Assembly (NCBI GenBank): GCA_963924555.1 | Contig: OZ004588.1 | Coordinates: forward strand, 2,604,001 to 2,668,000 | DNA length: 64,000 bases | Direction: 5' to 3' | Origin: Crambe crambe | Lineage: Eukaryota; Porifera; Demospongiae; Poecilosclerida; Crambeidae | Part shown: positions 22,350 to 34,297 of the stretch, piece after piece | Numbering within the stretch: position 1 is the stretch's first letter | Layout: every line of letters starts with the position of its first letter | Translations under genes and position numbers: made by a program | Notes under the pieces: model-generated | The model's input: the letters and a program-made list of their open reading frames with translations, nothing else | What the model was told of the DNA's origin: nothing | The model's database searches: none

Positions 22350-25300
22350 TCAACACCATGAGGGATTGTAAAATGTATGTGGGACAGAGATTCTTCCTGA
22401 CCTGGTCCTGATGACTCCTGGCAAGTCATGTGGTTGGTTAACAGGGGGGTTGTATGGTGGGTCTGCTGTTTGTTGACACTGTCTTGGAGATTCTTGTGGC
22501 TCTGAGATACTTTGCTCAGTAGAGTTTGGTTCCCGCTGCTCCTCCGTCCCCCTCGTCGAATCTTCGTCTAAGTCAATGTCTGGAAGGGCATTCAAGTGAC
22601 GTCTATTCCTTCTGAACTCTCCAGATGAGGTCATGACATTGTATGATCTTGGAGCTGTCTGTTCCACCACTACTCCACTCGATCGCCGGTCAGTAATCCA
22701 CACTGGATCTCCCGGTTCCAGAGGCTCCAGGCTCCTGGCACGATGGAGGTGGTCAAAATTGTCTTTCTGACACTGTTTAGCTGCTGCTTCCTTTTTTTCT
22801 CACCTCTGTCGTATCTGGCACTGATGGCTCGAGTTGGGTTGGAACCAGGGGTAGACTAGTACGCAATCGTCTATTCATGAGCAGCTCAGCAGGACTGTAA
22901 CCATTTCGTAGTGGTGTAGCACGGTAAACCAGTAACGCTTGGTAAGGATCATCTGCCTTCCGGAGTAGATTCTTTATGGTTTGTACAGCTCTCTCAGCTT
23001 CTCCATCGAGGACTACTTGTCTTATGATAAAACCCATACTCATCAGTGAATAGTTTAAACTCAGCTGCAGAAAATTGTGGTCCATTATCCGAAAAAACTA
23101 TTTCTGGAATTCCATGGCGAGCGATAATTGATTTCATGTGTCGTATGATGTCTGCACTTGACTCTCCTGTAAGTTTTACAATCTCAATGAACCTTGAAAA
23201 ATAGTCCACTATCAACAGGTACTTGGCTCCCTTCCACTCAAAGAGATCCATTCCTAATTTTTGCATGGGCCTTCTGGAAATGGGCCGGAGTGAAGTGGTT
23301 CCGGTCGCTGTTTCCTTTCTTTCAGACACACTGTACAGTTCAACACTACATCTTCTAGTTGAGTGCTAAGGCCTGGCCACCATACTGATTGCTGTGCTCT
23401 GTCTCTACACTTCACGATGCCTTGGTGTCCTTCATGAATGCGTTTCAGCATATCTGACTGTAGGGCTGAAGGGACAACAATTCTGTTCCCTCGCAGAAGG
23501 AGACCATCAATTACGGACAGTTCAGAAGACACGGAGTAGTATTTCTTCACAGGGCCTTTTAGTTGTGACTTGTGGGGCCAACCATTGATCACAAAAGACA
23601 TCAACTGTTTGCAAACCTCATCTTCTTGTTGATGCGCTTTTATTTCTTGGAGCCTCTTTTCTGTTGCCAGGAGGCCAGTTGTACGAATGCTGTGGTTTCT
23701 TGTTCTAACTCAAGGTCCTCTGGTCTGCTGTCGGTGACTGGGGCGCGAGATAGAGCATCAGCGATGATCAAATCCTTCCCGGGCACATGAGAGATGCTGA
23801 ACTGGTACCTCATAAGCCTCATGCGAAACCGTTGGATTCGAAGTGTCAACTCGTCAAGTTGTTTGTGGCTCAGGAGGGCAATCAGTGGCTTGTGATTGTA
23901 TAGATGTGGAACTTTTTACCAAGCAAGAAATGTTTGAACCTCTCGCACACCCAAGTTATACCCAGGGCCTCTTTTTCTATTTGTGCATATCTTTGCTCTG
24001 TGGCTGATAGGGTCCTGGATGCATACATTACTGGTTTCCACTCACCATTTGGTTGCTTTTGGAGCAAGACTCCTCCCAGGCCATATGAGGATGCATCTGA
24101 TGAAACAGTTGTCTCCAAGTTGGGATCATACAGTGCTAGCACTTGGTTGGAACCAAGCTCTGTCTTGATGACTTCAAAGGCCTTTTGTTGTGGTTCAGAC
24201 CAATACCAACTGTTCTTCTTGCTGAGTAGCTCCAGAAGTGGTTTAGACATTTCTGCCATTCGGTGAAAACTTGCTGAGCTGGTTAGTCATGCCCAGAAAT
24301 CGCCGGACTTCCGTGATGTTGGTAGGTTTTGGCATTGACATTATAGCCTTCACCTTGTCTGGGTCAGGCTGGATGCCATCTGGTCCAATTATGTGCCCCA
24401 GAAACTTCACAGTGGTTTTGGCAAACTGACACTTGTCTCGATTTAGTGTCACCCTAGCTGCTTCTAGTGCCAATCGCTGATCGTGCTCAGCTTTGGTCTT
24501 CCCATACACAAGTGTGTCATCAGTCTGATTGACAACTCCCTCCAGACCATCTAGAACCTCGGACATTCTACTTTGGAAGTACTCGGGTCCTGATGTGATG
24601 CCAAATGGAAGACGGTTAAAACAAAATCTCCTGAATGGTGTGATGAACGTGGTGAGGAGAGCCGACTCAGGATCCAGCTTGACCTGCCAGAACCCTGAGT
24701 TGGCATCTAGCTTGGAGAACACCTTTGCACCTCCTAGTTGGGCCAGAGACTGTTCCACAGAGGGCAGAATATGGCGGCCTTGCTTCACACTTTCATTCAG
24801 CTTTGTTAGGTCCACACAAATTCTAACTCGACCATCGTTCTTGGGTACGACTACCATAGCAGAGCACCAATCAGTTGGTTGATTCACCTTTGAGATGATC
24901 CCTGATTTTTCCATCGCTTCCAGCTCTTTTTTTTTTCTTTTTTTTGACATACGTGGAATAGCTACTCTTCTTGGTGTCGATAGGGCAAATGGTTGGGCAT
25001 CTGACCGTAGCTGGATACGGTACTCCCCTTTTAGGTTTCCCAGGCCGTGAAACAGTTTTTGATGAGCTGAGATAATGTCAAATGCTTCGGAATCTATAGC
25101 ACATACCCGAGACAGGAGGTTTAGACTTTTGATCACTGGTCGCCCAAGAAGTGGATTTTTCAACCAAGATACTACAAATATTTCCTCTTTGATGGTGTTC
25201 TTATCCAGTCGTAATTCGGCAGTAAACTTTCCCAGTACCTTCAGTGCATGATTACCAGGTCCATACAAGGCTTTGGAGGTGGGGCTCAACGTAACACCTT

Positions 25301-25403
25301 TCAGGTTTGCTAACATTGACTCAGGTATCACACTTACGTCAGCTCCTGTGTCGATTTTTAGCTCGACAGGAATGTTGTTGAGCCTCAGTGATACACCATC
25401 CAT
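22350..25403 (-). pseudogene. pol: pol of the Ty3/gypsy element: protease, RT, RNase H, integrase
   Basis: The first open segment (25403-24243) has an aspartic protease with D-T-G-A-D near its start, then a reverse transcriptase ending in F-L-G-H-I-I-G. In the RT active site the usual Y/M-x-D-D reads Q-T-D-D; both aspartates are kept. RNase H follows (24259-23640), with S-D-A-S and D-A-L-S motifs. The integrase has an H-H-C-C-like region near 23500-23350, a D-L-F-E-W segment, S-D-N-G and G-E-A-E-R. Frame breaks lie near 24250, 23890, 23635, 23300, 23020 and 22780. It is a relic and no intact product is possible. Confidence 0.9.
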
Positions 25404-26258
25404 GGCTTGGAGTCACCTTGAGGGTCCCCTACAGCACCGAGGAATGTCATTTCATTGTCACTGTCTGAATCTGAGCAAACCTCTGCCACTAACTTGGTCC
25501 TACAGAACTCTTGATAGTGCCCCACTTTTTGACATCTGTGACATGTAGCAGTGATAGCAGGACAACTATGTTTTGGATGAGGTGGACCCTTACTGCATCG
25601 TGTGCACTTGGGCCCGGCAGGATTTGTGGCTATAGGTCTTCCAACTTTCTTGTCATTATATGCCTTCTTGAACCGAGGCCTATTGGACTGAAGGAGGTCC
25701 ACAGACTCTCCTGTGATGCCACTGTCTTGTTTCAACAAAGCTTGTTCTTGCTTCACATACTCTTGCTGGCGTGCAGCAGTTATAGCTTTCTCTAATGTCA
25801 GCCTCTGGAGCTTCATAGAGAGTTTCTTGTCTCTCACCCCTATCACTATTCGATCCCTAATCAGGTCATCTCGAAGATCTCCATATGCACAATGCTCCGA
25901 TAGCTGGTAGAGCGAAGTGATGAAGGTATCAATGGCCTCTCCTTCTTCTTGCTTGCGAAGATTAAATTTAGCTCTCTCAAACACCACATTTCTTTTCTTA
26001 ACGAAATGTGCCTCAAACTTTGCTTTAATTAACTGTTTCGAATTTCTTGCTGTCTTCCTCACTCAGACCGAATGATGCCATTATATCATCAGCTTCTGGG
26101 CCCATGCAGTAGATTAGAGCATTCACTTGGCTCTCTTCTCCCTTCTCAGCAAGGCCTGATGCTTGTCTAAAGCGTAAGAATCGACGGATCCACATGGGCC
26201 ATTTGTCTGGTTGGCGAAAAATAAACTTGTCTGGAGGTGAAATCTGATAAGATGCCAT
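25385..26258 (-). pseudogene. gag: gag of the Ty3/gypsy element
   Basis: On the minus strand the ORF starts at the ATG at 26258 and runs to a frameshift near 26030. A second frame then continues to 25385. The second part carries a zinc knuckle C-H-R-C-Q-K-V-G-H-Y-Q-E-F-C (CX2CX4HX4C), typical of nucleocapsid, preceded by another Cys/His cluster and a basic linker. The upstream part is the capsid-like region. One frameshift breaks it, so it cannot make full-length Gag. Its end overlaps the start of the protease frame (25403) by about 19 bases, as in elements where gag and pol are in different frames. Confidence 0.85.
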
Positions 26259-26285
26259 GTCTAGATAGCTTATCCCACCGCTTCT

Positions 26286-26439
26286 CAAGATTATATAAAT
26301 ACACTTGATCAATCATAAAGTATGAGGTTAGGTACTAAGTATACAGTACAGACTAATGATTATGACATCACAAAGATTAATATGATTGATGACCATTACC
26401 AAATTATGATAGTGCAATGTCAAAGTACATTCCACCACA
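26286..26439 (-). repeat. 5' LTR, truncated at its inner end
   Basis: It matches the first 154 bases of the 3' LTR. The 19-base inner end is missing, and gag begins only about 28 bases further on. A normal primer-binding site is therefore not recognisable. A deletion across the LTR end and primer-binding site is the simplest reading. Confidence 0.8.
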
Positions 26440-26856
26440 GTATCCATACAGAATGAAAGGTAGCTGCACTCACGAGACACGACACTATGGTATCTGATCA
26501 ACAGTACCATAAATTTCATTGTTAAATTTTTTTGGTGTGTTCAACAATTATTTACCATGCATAGTAAAAAGTAACATGAAAAATGTAAATAGCAAAAAAT
26601 TTCCGAACTTACAGTAACTACTTACTTGGTTTATCCACTAATCAAAATTCCTAGTGGGAGTGGCTTTACACCTAGCTCATACAGAATGACATCTGCTAGA
26701 ATGATTAATACTTTTATCTGAACATAATATGAACAGTTAATGAAGATTCATCTTATTCAGCGCAAAACAAGGTTCACTTCCCTTCCTGCTCCAAAAGAGT
26801 TGGATGACAGATCTGTTTAATCAGGTATTTTAATCATGGAATCTTTGTTGTCATAG

Positions 26857-27135
26857 ATATTGATGAAAAGACTCTGCTAAGTGAACTAGCTTCAGTGGAG
26901 ATCAAGTGGTTTCAAATAGGCATCCAGTTAGGCATCAAAGGAAGCAAACTTAAAACATTTGAAGAAAATTACTCCTCCACTTTCAGATGCTTGATGGAAA
27001 CTGTGAGCCATTGGTTGGATGGGAATACGAATGTTCCAGTATCCTGGAAATCTGTAGTCACAGTTCTTAATGATCCTTCAGTTGATGAGTCAGGAATAGC
27101 AAAGCAAATACAGGAAAAGTACTGCTCCAAGAAAG
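26857..27135 (+). CDS. Exon 5: death domain 1
   Basis: Exon with acceptor gttgtcatag and donor gtatat, phase 1 at both ends; residues about 228-320. It begins D-I-D-E-K-T-L-L-S-E-L, then W-F-Q-I-G-I-Q-L-G-I, an L-x-x-F-E-E helix, C-L-M-E-T-V-x-x-W-L, and V-S-W-K-S-V-V-T-V-L. This is the six-helix spacing and the conserved W of the death-domain superfamily, which mediates homotypic protein interactions. In phase 1 it joins directly to the P of the 2A motif, so it would be the start of the downstream cytosolic product. Copy 2 has the same exon from 63798, running off the window. Confidence 0.82.
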
Positions 27136-29012
27136 GTATATTTTTGTGACCACATAATATTTAAAGCTTAGTGCTATACATTAGTATGGTATGATATGAG
27201 GGGAATATGGGGAAATATTTAGTTCAAGGCTGGCAGTATTGGCCCAACTGCAGGGAGGGACAATATACAACCCGAGAACTGATACTTATTGTACACTTGT
27301 GCATTGATTTATTACTAGCTATGTACCCAATGTTGGGATAGGCCTAGAAGCCTACCAGACCTACAAACAACTGCTGTAGAATTCTATTAAGCTTGCCTGT
27401 ATCACCTTCAGAAATTTCGGCCAAAAACATTACTAGGCTAGTCTGTGCATGTGTAGAATACTATGTGAAAATTAAAACCTCCAGATCTACAGAAAAAGGA
27501 AAATGTGTGACAATCTGGTTCCATGGATGCATGTGGAGAGGTGTGTGTGACCTCTTTGTCCAATACTTGCCTAGCTAGCAATCAAGTAACAAATTTTTGC
27601 TAGCAATTAGTCTATACTAAGACCCACTATAACCTGGGTACTCAGGAATGTACATTATCAGCAACCACAAAACAAAGCACGCATGATGGTATGAAGTTTC
27701 ATAACATTCATGTGAACAACTATTACAACTTTAAATTCTGTCGCTAAAACTAGGACAATGTGCAACATTATTTGACAGCAAGCAAGCAAGTATTCTTTAG
27801 TGCTTCCACTCTTTAGAAGATTTTGCTGTTGAATTTACCTATATGCAGCATTTGACAGTGAGCAATTAAAAAAGCTGATAGGCTCCAGTGCTGAAAGAGG
27901 CAAGAGTCATGTAAGTGGTGGTTCCAACCAGGAAGCTCCATACAAAGAACGCTGTAAATGCTTACCACAAACACTTAGATAAGCCAAGCACCTACAACCC
28001 ACTTAGATAAGCCTAGCCCTCTATGACAAAAGGCTGTAGAAAACAATCTAGCTTGATTACAAGTGGAGCATGCGCATTATGCACACACAGCGCTACTAAT
28101 TCGGGACATGTATGTATGTATGTACATGTACGCCTGGGGTATTTTGGAGTGTAGACCTATTTTACAATTTCAATGGAGAGTCAGCTCGCTCGCTGAGATA
28201 TGAACAACAAAGGATTATGGCGCACCACGAAATTTGCAGCACAGTGCCACACCCACCAATGACGTTTCTAGGCAGGAGATGAGCCAGAAAACCAGTTGAT
28301 ATCTCTAATTCTGGACAGGTAGGAGTTACCATGGTAGTATAATACTAGGTATTGAGGTCAGGGATGATATCATCCAAAAATGAAGTGCCACTGACCTTTT
28401 GCTGCACGTTGCTGCACAGTCTACTGAAAATCGGGAAAATAGACAGAGAGAGAAGGCCGTGTAGCAAGGACGTTATAAGCCTAAAGCCATTAGCTAGTCA
28501 TAGAGGGTCAACAGTGATACTAGTGGGTCTAATATAGACTGCTGTGGAGCTATAAAAGATTCGAAGTTAGTTTTGAGTATGCCAGTTCGTGGTTAAAAAG
28601 TGGTGTTTTTGTCACTATTTGTGACCGTGTATCTTGAAGCACGAAGTATGATACTGAAAAGTTTCAAAGGTATGTTGAAATATGAAGCATAGACTACCTC
28701 TCAGCAAAGAGTCAGATCAGGAAAGCGTTTGCTCGACTTGCACAGTCAACCCAAGTTACCACCCTCCAGTAAATTAACTTCTAAAGCTGCCTTGTTTTTC
28801 AATGGACTATTCAAGTAAAAACGTGGCGTAGGTTATAAATCAACTATTATTTGTATTATTATTGAAGTAAGAAACGATAAATCATGATAGAGAAGACTGT
28901 TGTAACTAAGTACATATATTCTAGTGAGTCTTTTGAAGCCAATAATCATAATGATGGATGGCTAAGTCTGCCACCCGTCTTATTATTTTTCATCTGTGGA
29001 TGAACCTGATAG

Positions 29013-29464
29013 TACCTTAAGGTGACTATTAAAAATGGGTACTAATTTTAGCGAATTTTAGCCGATTTGTTAATAAACGTTAAAATTAATTTGTACCTAC
29101 TAATAAAACATTACAACACAAAGTAACTATGAATATTATTACAAATAACAAACAAAACAACATGCATGACAAGCTTCCCACAGCTGGCTAGTGTTGCCCT
29201 CTTCTCTCTTCACTAGTGCAGCACTTCATTGATCTTGCTCTTCTTCGTCATCTGTATCAGAGTCTAAGCCTTCAAGAACTTCATCAGTTACATCTTCAAG
29301 CTCCTCATACTTCACCAGGGCTTTCTTGTATTGTAGCTCTCCATGTGTATTGTGATTCACACATTCTTTTATTCATAAAAATCGCTAAATTTAGTACCCA
29401 TTAAATACAAAGAAATGTAAAATCGCTAAATTTTTACCCCGTTAATAATAGTCACCTTAAGGTA
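29013..29464. mobile_element. Tc1/mariner-pogo-like deletion derivative with TA duplication
   Basis: The termini are CCTTAAGGTGACTATTA and its complement, flanked by TA on each side. Both ends therefore read as the palindrome taccttaaggta. A second, sub-terminal inverted pair (aatgggtactaa against ttagtacccatt) lies inside. The interior keeps the 3' end of a transposase-like ORF on the minus strand. TA target duplications are typical of Tc1/mariner and pogo elements. Confidence 0.8.
29226..29342 (-). pseudogene. C-terminal tail of a pogo/Tigger-like transposase
   Basis: The minus strand is open for about 38 codons, ending in a very acidic tail (L-D-S-D-T-D-D-E-E-E-Q-D-Q) and TGA. Acidic tails after the DDE domain are common in pogo/Tigger-type transposases, and the TA-flanked ends agree. 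No catalytic residues remain. Confidence 0.5.
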
Positions 29465-29792
29465 GTATGAAACACTTCACTGCTATTTTTCCATGTGAGC
29501 CTTCTTTGCATACTCAAAGAGAGACAGTAGTACAAAATTATCACAAGGAGATTCAGTTGTGCTACGTACAAAACCACCAAAATGGACACCAGTGTATTAT
29601 CATTAATATAATTCATCACTCTTTGAGTAGAGTAAGTGAAACAGAATTCAAAAAAAACTTGTTAGAGCATCAACTCATATTTCCTTTCAAGAAAGCTACG
29701 ATGACAAAAAGATAGACACACAGGAGCTTTTGCAGCTAATTTTCGATCATCAATCTTACACAGCTGTGTTTGTTTCTAGACTGGAGACAAAT

Positions 29793-30012
29793 TTGTGACG
29801 TCACAAGCACCATGTGGCCTTGTTAGTTTGCCACCATTATCCCACTGCATGCAGCTACAAATCTGTAAAAAGATGACAATCGACATGTTAGCAAAGTGTT
29901 TTAGCTAAGACAGAGATCTGCATCTTGTATTTTTTTTCTACAGGTCTGCAAACTTACAGCGGAAAATGCCAGTAAACTAGTGAGGCCAGCATGTGGTGCT
30001 TGTGATGTCACA
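29793..30012. mobile_element. Short inverted-repeat element
   Basis: The arms ttgtgacgtcacaagcacca (from 29793) and the near complement ending at about 30010 (tggtgcttgtgatgtcaca) are about 42 bases each with a few mismatches. They enclose about 135 bases without an ORF. No target duplication could be assigned. Confidence 0.6.
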
Positions 30013-32760
30013 TCCTGCTACAATTCGTTGCTGAATCCGAGCTTTTACATCAGCCTTGCGACAAATGCAGCTGTAACACAGAGGATGGAACTCGATTTTA
30101 GGAGTGATGTGAACTGGACACTAGCTGGACATGCTTTTTAAATAATAGCTACATCTTAACTACAATATTTGGACAAAATATGATCTAAACACTTTAGGAC
30201 CTAAAAATATGAAGAAAAAATGGCTTCTACTGAATATTGTGGAAACTTACCTTCTGCTAGGATGGCAAAGAAAACTGTAGAGGTGATACTAATGCTAGTG
30301 GAAGAATGTTCAAGATTGTAGGCCTTGACTAAATGAATTATTGAAATTATGAGCTAAAGACAGTGAATCCCACAACCATTTTAGGTGCAGTTTTTTATAA
30401 GCATTCATTTAAACATTGCTCTAGTGAGAGTGATAGCTGATTTATATCCATGCTGAGTTTTAGAGTAGCTTAGAAAATACAAACTCTAGAAGACAGAAAC
30501 ATAATTACAAAAAGTTCTACTGTATAACGCAGTGAACCCTTTACCCTATTTGTCAAAAGAGGGGTGGCGATGTAGTAACTTTAGTGGGCTTAGAGTGATG
30601 GGGAACTAGGCAGGCGAAAGGAAGCTTGAAGTCCTCCAAGTAACCCTCGGGTATAATGTATGCTCATGAAGCAATGAGACCAGTAGTAACTAACTAGGCT
30701 TCAGTCTAATATGCTATTTTTGTAAATTTGGAAATTTTCACTGTTAATGATTCATGTTTGGCTCAAGCAACAAAAATTAAACAAGTGATTAAAACATTGA
30801 AAATATACACATTGCATACTTGCTAGTGAGCTTGCATTGTATTCATGTCTCTCCTCAAGTATTTGAAGCAGAAGGATGGTCTTCCAGATCCCAAGTGATC
30901 TTTGTCTGACGCTGTTCTTTCTCGGACTATTGCTTGAGCAAATTATGAAGTCGAGGCAGAGTTAGTTAGTTCAAGATATTCTTTTGGCCACATGTCCTAC
31001 AATCGTACCTGATTCCTTCACTGCCACCGCATACTTGTCCTTTTCGTTTGTTGGCTCCCTCTCACAATCTAGCATAGACTAGCATCCTATATGTTACGGT
31101 GCACATGGTAGCCATGAACACAGTAAGTGATCTGGAATTCTGCTGCACTAGCAATGATTTAGTAGCAAAATTCTTCGTTGAAAATTATTTGTGGGTGATT
31201 CAAAAAATGAATAACAAAAAATAATAAAATGCGAAGATATTTTATGCCAATTTATGGTTTTATGCTTTTGAGCAATTCCTGTATAAGCTACCACAAAATT
31301 TATGCTGAAGTTATTCCCACAATGTATTGAAATTTGATTCATTAAACAAAGCCAAGAAGTCCATTAGTTGTAGATTTTTTTTTTTGAGTCAGTAACTCAC
31401 AAACTATACACATGACTTATTGGAGTAAGAGTGATAACTTTATAAGGATTGAGCGTGCCCAGATTGAAGCTCTGGCAGGTCAGGATTGTATATCCACCAT
31501 ATAATTATGTAGCTAGCTACTTAGAGTGTAACTGATGATCAAACATAATATTATTATGGATAATGTTGATTGAATGTCAAACTACAGCTAATTATGACAT
31601 CTAACTACTTAATTCTGTTTGCCAGGCCTTACTGCAAGAGAGGTGATTTCATTTTCAGTTTTTTCATCTCAAGCTGCTCTTTTTCGCTCCCTTTAAAAAC
31701 ATAATTATACAATAAACCTAGCTACATAGCTATAGTTATAAACCACAATGTTGATGTTTGGAGCACAAAAACTCCATTCTAAAATCAAACTATGAGAAGA
31801 AAGTGTTCATCATATTATGTGATCATGCTTTAGCTGTGAGTTTGCAGTTATACAGCTTCATCATAAAGTTTATCCAAAACACTTGAAAGCCTGACAAAGT
31901 TTACACCTCTAAATGTTGTTGATGGTTTATATTTTATACAGATATTGCTATTGATGAAAATGATCCATGCCATATCATGTAAACTTCATAGTTTCTGCTT
32001 TATAGAAGAATATTACTGCAACACAAGAGTGTGAAGGCTGCACAAATCTTTTTTGGTACATAATGGACACTATAGTGGTTATAATTTCTGAGTTGATCTA
32101 CTAATTTCATGATAGAAGGCATCATACATAACTAGTTCAAAACATTACCATACTTTTTTGCTTACCGAAACTCGCTCACAAAGACATCTACCTCTTCCAA
32201 ATCCAAGTATTGTGTAGCAATCCGGATGTGCTGCGAGGATTTGTATTAGCCCTAATGGGTGTACATACGTAGTCCATATATCTATGGTTGGGGTGTGTTA
32301 GGTGTGCCAAATTAAACAGCTGTGGATCCCTTTCCTGTCTATTATAGGAGCTGCCGAGTCAATTGGGGAATCCAAAACTCAATGTGTAGGCTGGATTTTC
32401 ACCCCTATAGAGGAACTCAATTTACTTCCTCCATGTACATGTACATATTGAACACCATAAAGTGTGGTGTGGATGGTGTTACCAAGTATAGTGGTTAATG
32501 AGATCAATTTGAGTAGGTCCCTGCTGATATTGTATTAACTAGGGTATGTTCGTGTAACATATTCAATTGGCGAGTGAAGCAGTTGGTGGAAGTCATTTGT
32601 ACTTTGACTTATTGGGCTAAGATATTGCAGCTGCTACACAGGAGGCTGTATAATGCTTACCACAAGCACTTAGAAAGCCAAGCCCTACAATCCACTTAGC
32701 GCCTCTATGACAAAATGCTGTACAATAAGTTCTAGCTGTTTGTTCTAAGTGCTATGGGCA

Positions 32761-33194
32761 TAGCCTCGTCCCCCCAGAAGAACTTCTGCTGTTTCACTAC
32801 AACAAAAAGACCAATTCACTATGGCTATACAACCAAGGACATACTAAAACTTGTGAAGAATTCTGAGGCTGATCTATTTATAATCCAGCTAAGCCTAAAA
32901 TCTAGACTACTTGATAGCTTACTATCTAACTATAGGCAGCTATGATACTATCTAGTGCTAGGCTAGCAAAGCGTAGCAAAACTTGAACTCAGTGGCAGCT
33001 CAATGGCTCAGTGCCTCTTCTTTCTTAGTGTGTGGTCGTACTGATTGTGCTACCAATTCGTCAGGTGACTTATGTGATGGGAATGCGTTCCCTTGGACAC
33101 ACCCACGCTATGGGGTTTCTATGGTTTTGCGAAAGTTTCGTGTACTAGGCCCTCCACAATCATAATTAAAAAGGAGGGCCTGGGGACGAGGCTA
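32761..33194. mobile_element. 434-bp TIR element with 9-bp target duplication
   Basis: The element begins TAGCCTCGTCCCC and ends GGGGACGAGGCTA. The 9 bases CTATGGGCA are repeated exactly at 32752-32760 and 33195-33203. A 9-bp duplication is typical of Mutator-like elements, but the family is not proved. No transposase is present. The open frame at 32983-33165 is judged to be chance. Confidence 0.85.
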
Positions 33195-33289
33195 CTATGG
33201 GCATGTTTCATTTATGGGGTTAAAGGTCAAACGAACGATGCGCATGTGTATTCTTAACGAACTAGCCCGGAATCTTGCAAAAATTAATC

Positions 33290-34297
33290 ATAAAGTTTAT
33301 CATCTTAGTTCTTGGCTTCTCTCAAAGTCACTGAGCCATTGAAAAAGGCTATTTTATCACAAGTTCCTGACTATATATATGAAATCATGAGTGAGCAGAT
33401 GAAAGCCAAGGCTGAAGTACACAACTTGAATTGTGCAAAATCCTCTACAGAAGCCTCTCAAATAAAGCAATTTCTTCCAGACAATCTTAAGAGAGCTATG
33501 GATCTTGCTTCTGAAAAAGGTGCCTCCAGTTGGTTAACCACATTGCCAATTGATGAGTATGGATTTGCTCTTCATAAAGGTGCCTTCCATGATGCTTTAG
33601 CCCTAAGATATGGATGGCAATTTTCATATTTACCCACTAATTGTGATTGCGGGAAAAAATTTTCGATTGAACATTCACTTTCATGTCCAAGAGGGGGTTT
33701 TCCTATCATTAGGCATAATGAGATAAGAGATGTTACTGCTAATTTGCTCTCCGAAGTTTGTAATGATGTGAAGATAGAGCCTGGCCTGCAAGCTCTCACT
33801 GGGGAAGTGCTTTCCGGAGCTAGTGCAATTGGAGATGATGGTGCCCGTCTAGATATTTCAGTCAACGGGTTATGGGGTGGAAGACATGAGAAAACCTTCA
33901 TAGATATGAGGATATTCAACCCGCATGCTCCTTCAAATAAGAAATCCACCTGTCATCTTGTTATAGGAACCATGAGAGACTTAAGAAAAGAGCATATGAA
34001 CAGAGGGTAAGAGAAATCGAGCATGCTTCCTTTACTCCACTGGTTCTCTCAGCTACTGGTGGTTTTGCAAGAGAGGCAACTATATTTTATAAACGTTTGG
34101 CTTCCTTACTAGCTACAAAATGGGAACAACCATATAGTTTAACCATTGACTGGCTGAGATGCACCATCACTTTCTCTTTACTCAGATCTGCTATCCAGTG
34201 TATTCGGGGTGCTCATTCGAGAAGTGGGTTCGCATCAAGATCTCCCCCTTCTCAAATGGACCTCATTAGATCTGAAACATTTCTAACAAAATCATAA
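33290..34297 (+). pseudogene. C-terminal remnant of a retroelement ORF (PD-(D/E)XK-like region)
   Basis: One frame (33312-34010) and, after a frameshift near 33950, another (to 34297) together resemble the C-terminal part of a long ORF found in many invertebrate retroelements. Landmarks are G-A-S-S-W-L-T-T-L-P-I, G-A-F-H-D-A-L, C-D-C-G-K...S-C-P-R-G-G-F (zinc-binding), then D-G-A-R-L-D-I and F-I-D-M-R-I-F-N-P. The last two suggest a restriction-like nuclease fold. The reverse transcriptase part is absent, so the copy is 5'-truncated. The exact element class is not certain. It lies inside intron 5. Confidence 0.7.

Larger units (their letters stand above)
22163..26439 (-). mobile_element. Ty3/gypsy LTR retrotransposon, decayed
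   Basis: The element is 4277 bp, read on the minus strand, and is flanked by the 5-bp duplication GTATC (22158-22162 and 26440-26444). The 3' LTR is 22163-22335 (173 bp, TG...CA). The 5' LTR, 26286-26439, matches only 154 bp of it and lacks the last 19 bases. A purine tract (tgtaggggaga in minus sense) sits next to the 3' LTR, as expected. Gene order is gag, protease, reverse transcriptase/RNase H, integrase, which is the Ty3/gypsy order. Several frameshifts show that it is dead. It sits in intron 4 of gene copy 1 and is absent from the corresponding part of copy 2. Confidence 0.93.
21256..26856 (+). other. Intron 4 of gene copy 1
   Basis: Mostly the Ty3/gypsy insertion. The flanks (21256-22010 and 26505-26856) are collinear with 62747-63797 in copy 2. 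In copy 2 the segments 22010-22160 and 26445-26505 are missing along with the retroelement. This points to a deletion in copy 2, not a simple empty site. Confidence 0.6.

Noticed and set aside
24529-24882. Plus-strand ORF of about 117 codons, and similar ones at 23904-24266 and 25511-25795
   Set aside because: Shadows of the gypsy pol and gag frames on the minus strand.
32983-33165. ORF of about 60 codons inside the 9-bp-duplication element
   Set aside because: No similarity to any transposase, no conserved context; length is within chance.
33572-33949. Minus-strand ORF of about 125 codons
   Set aside because: It is antisense to the better supported retroelement ORF on the plus strand and has no recognisable motif.
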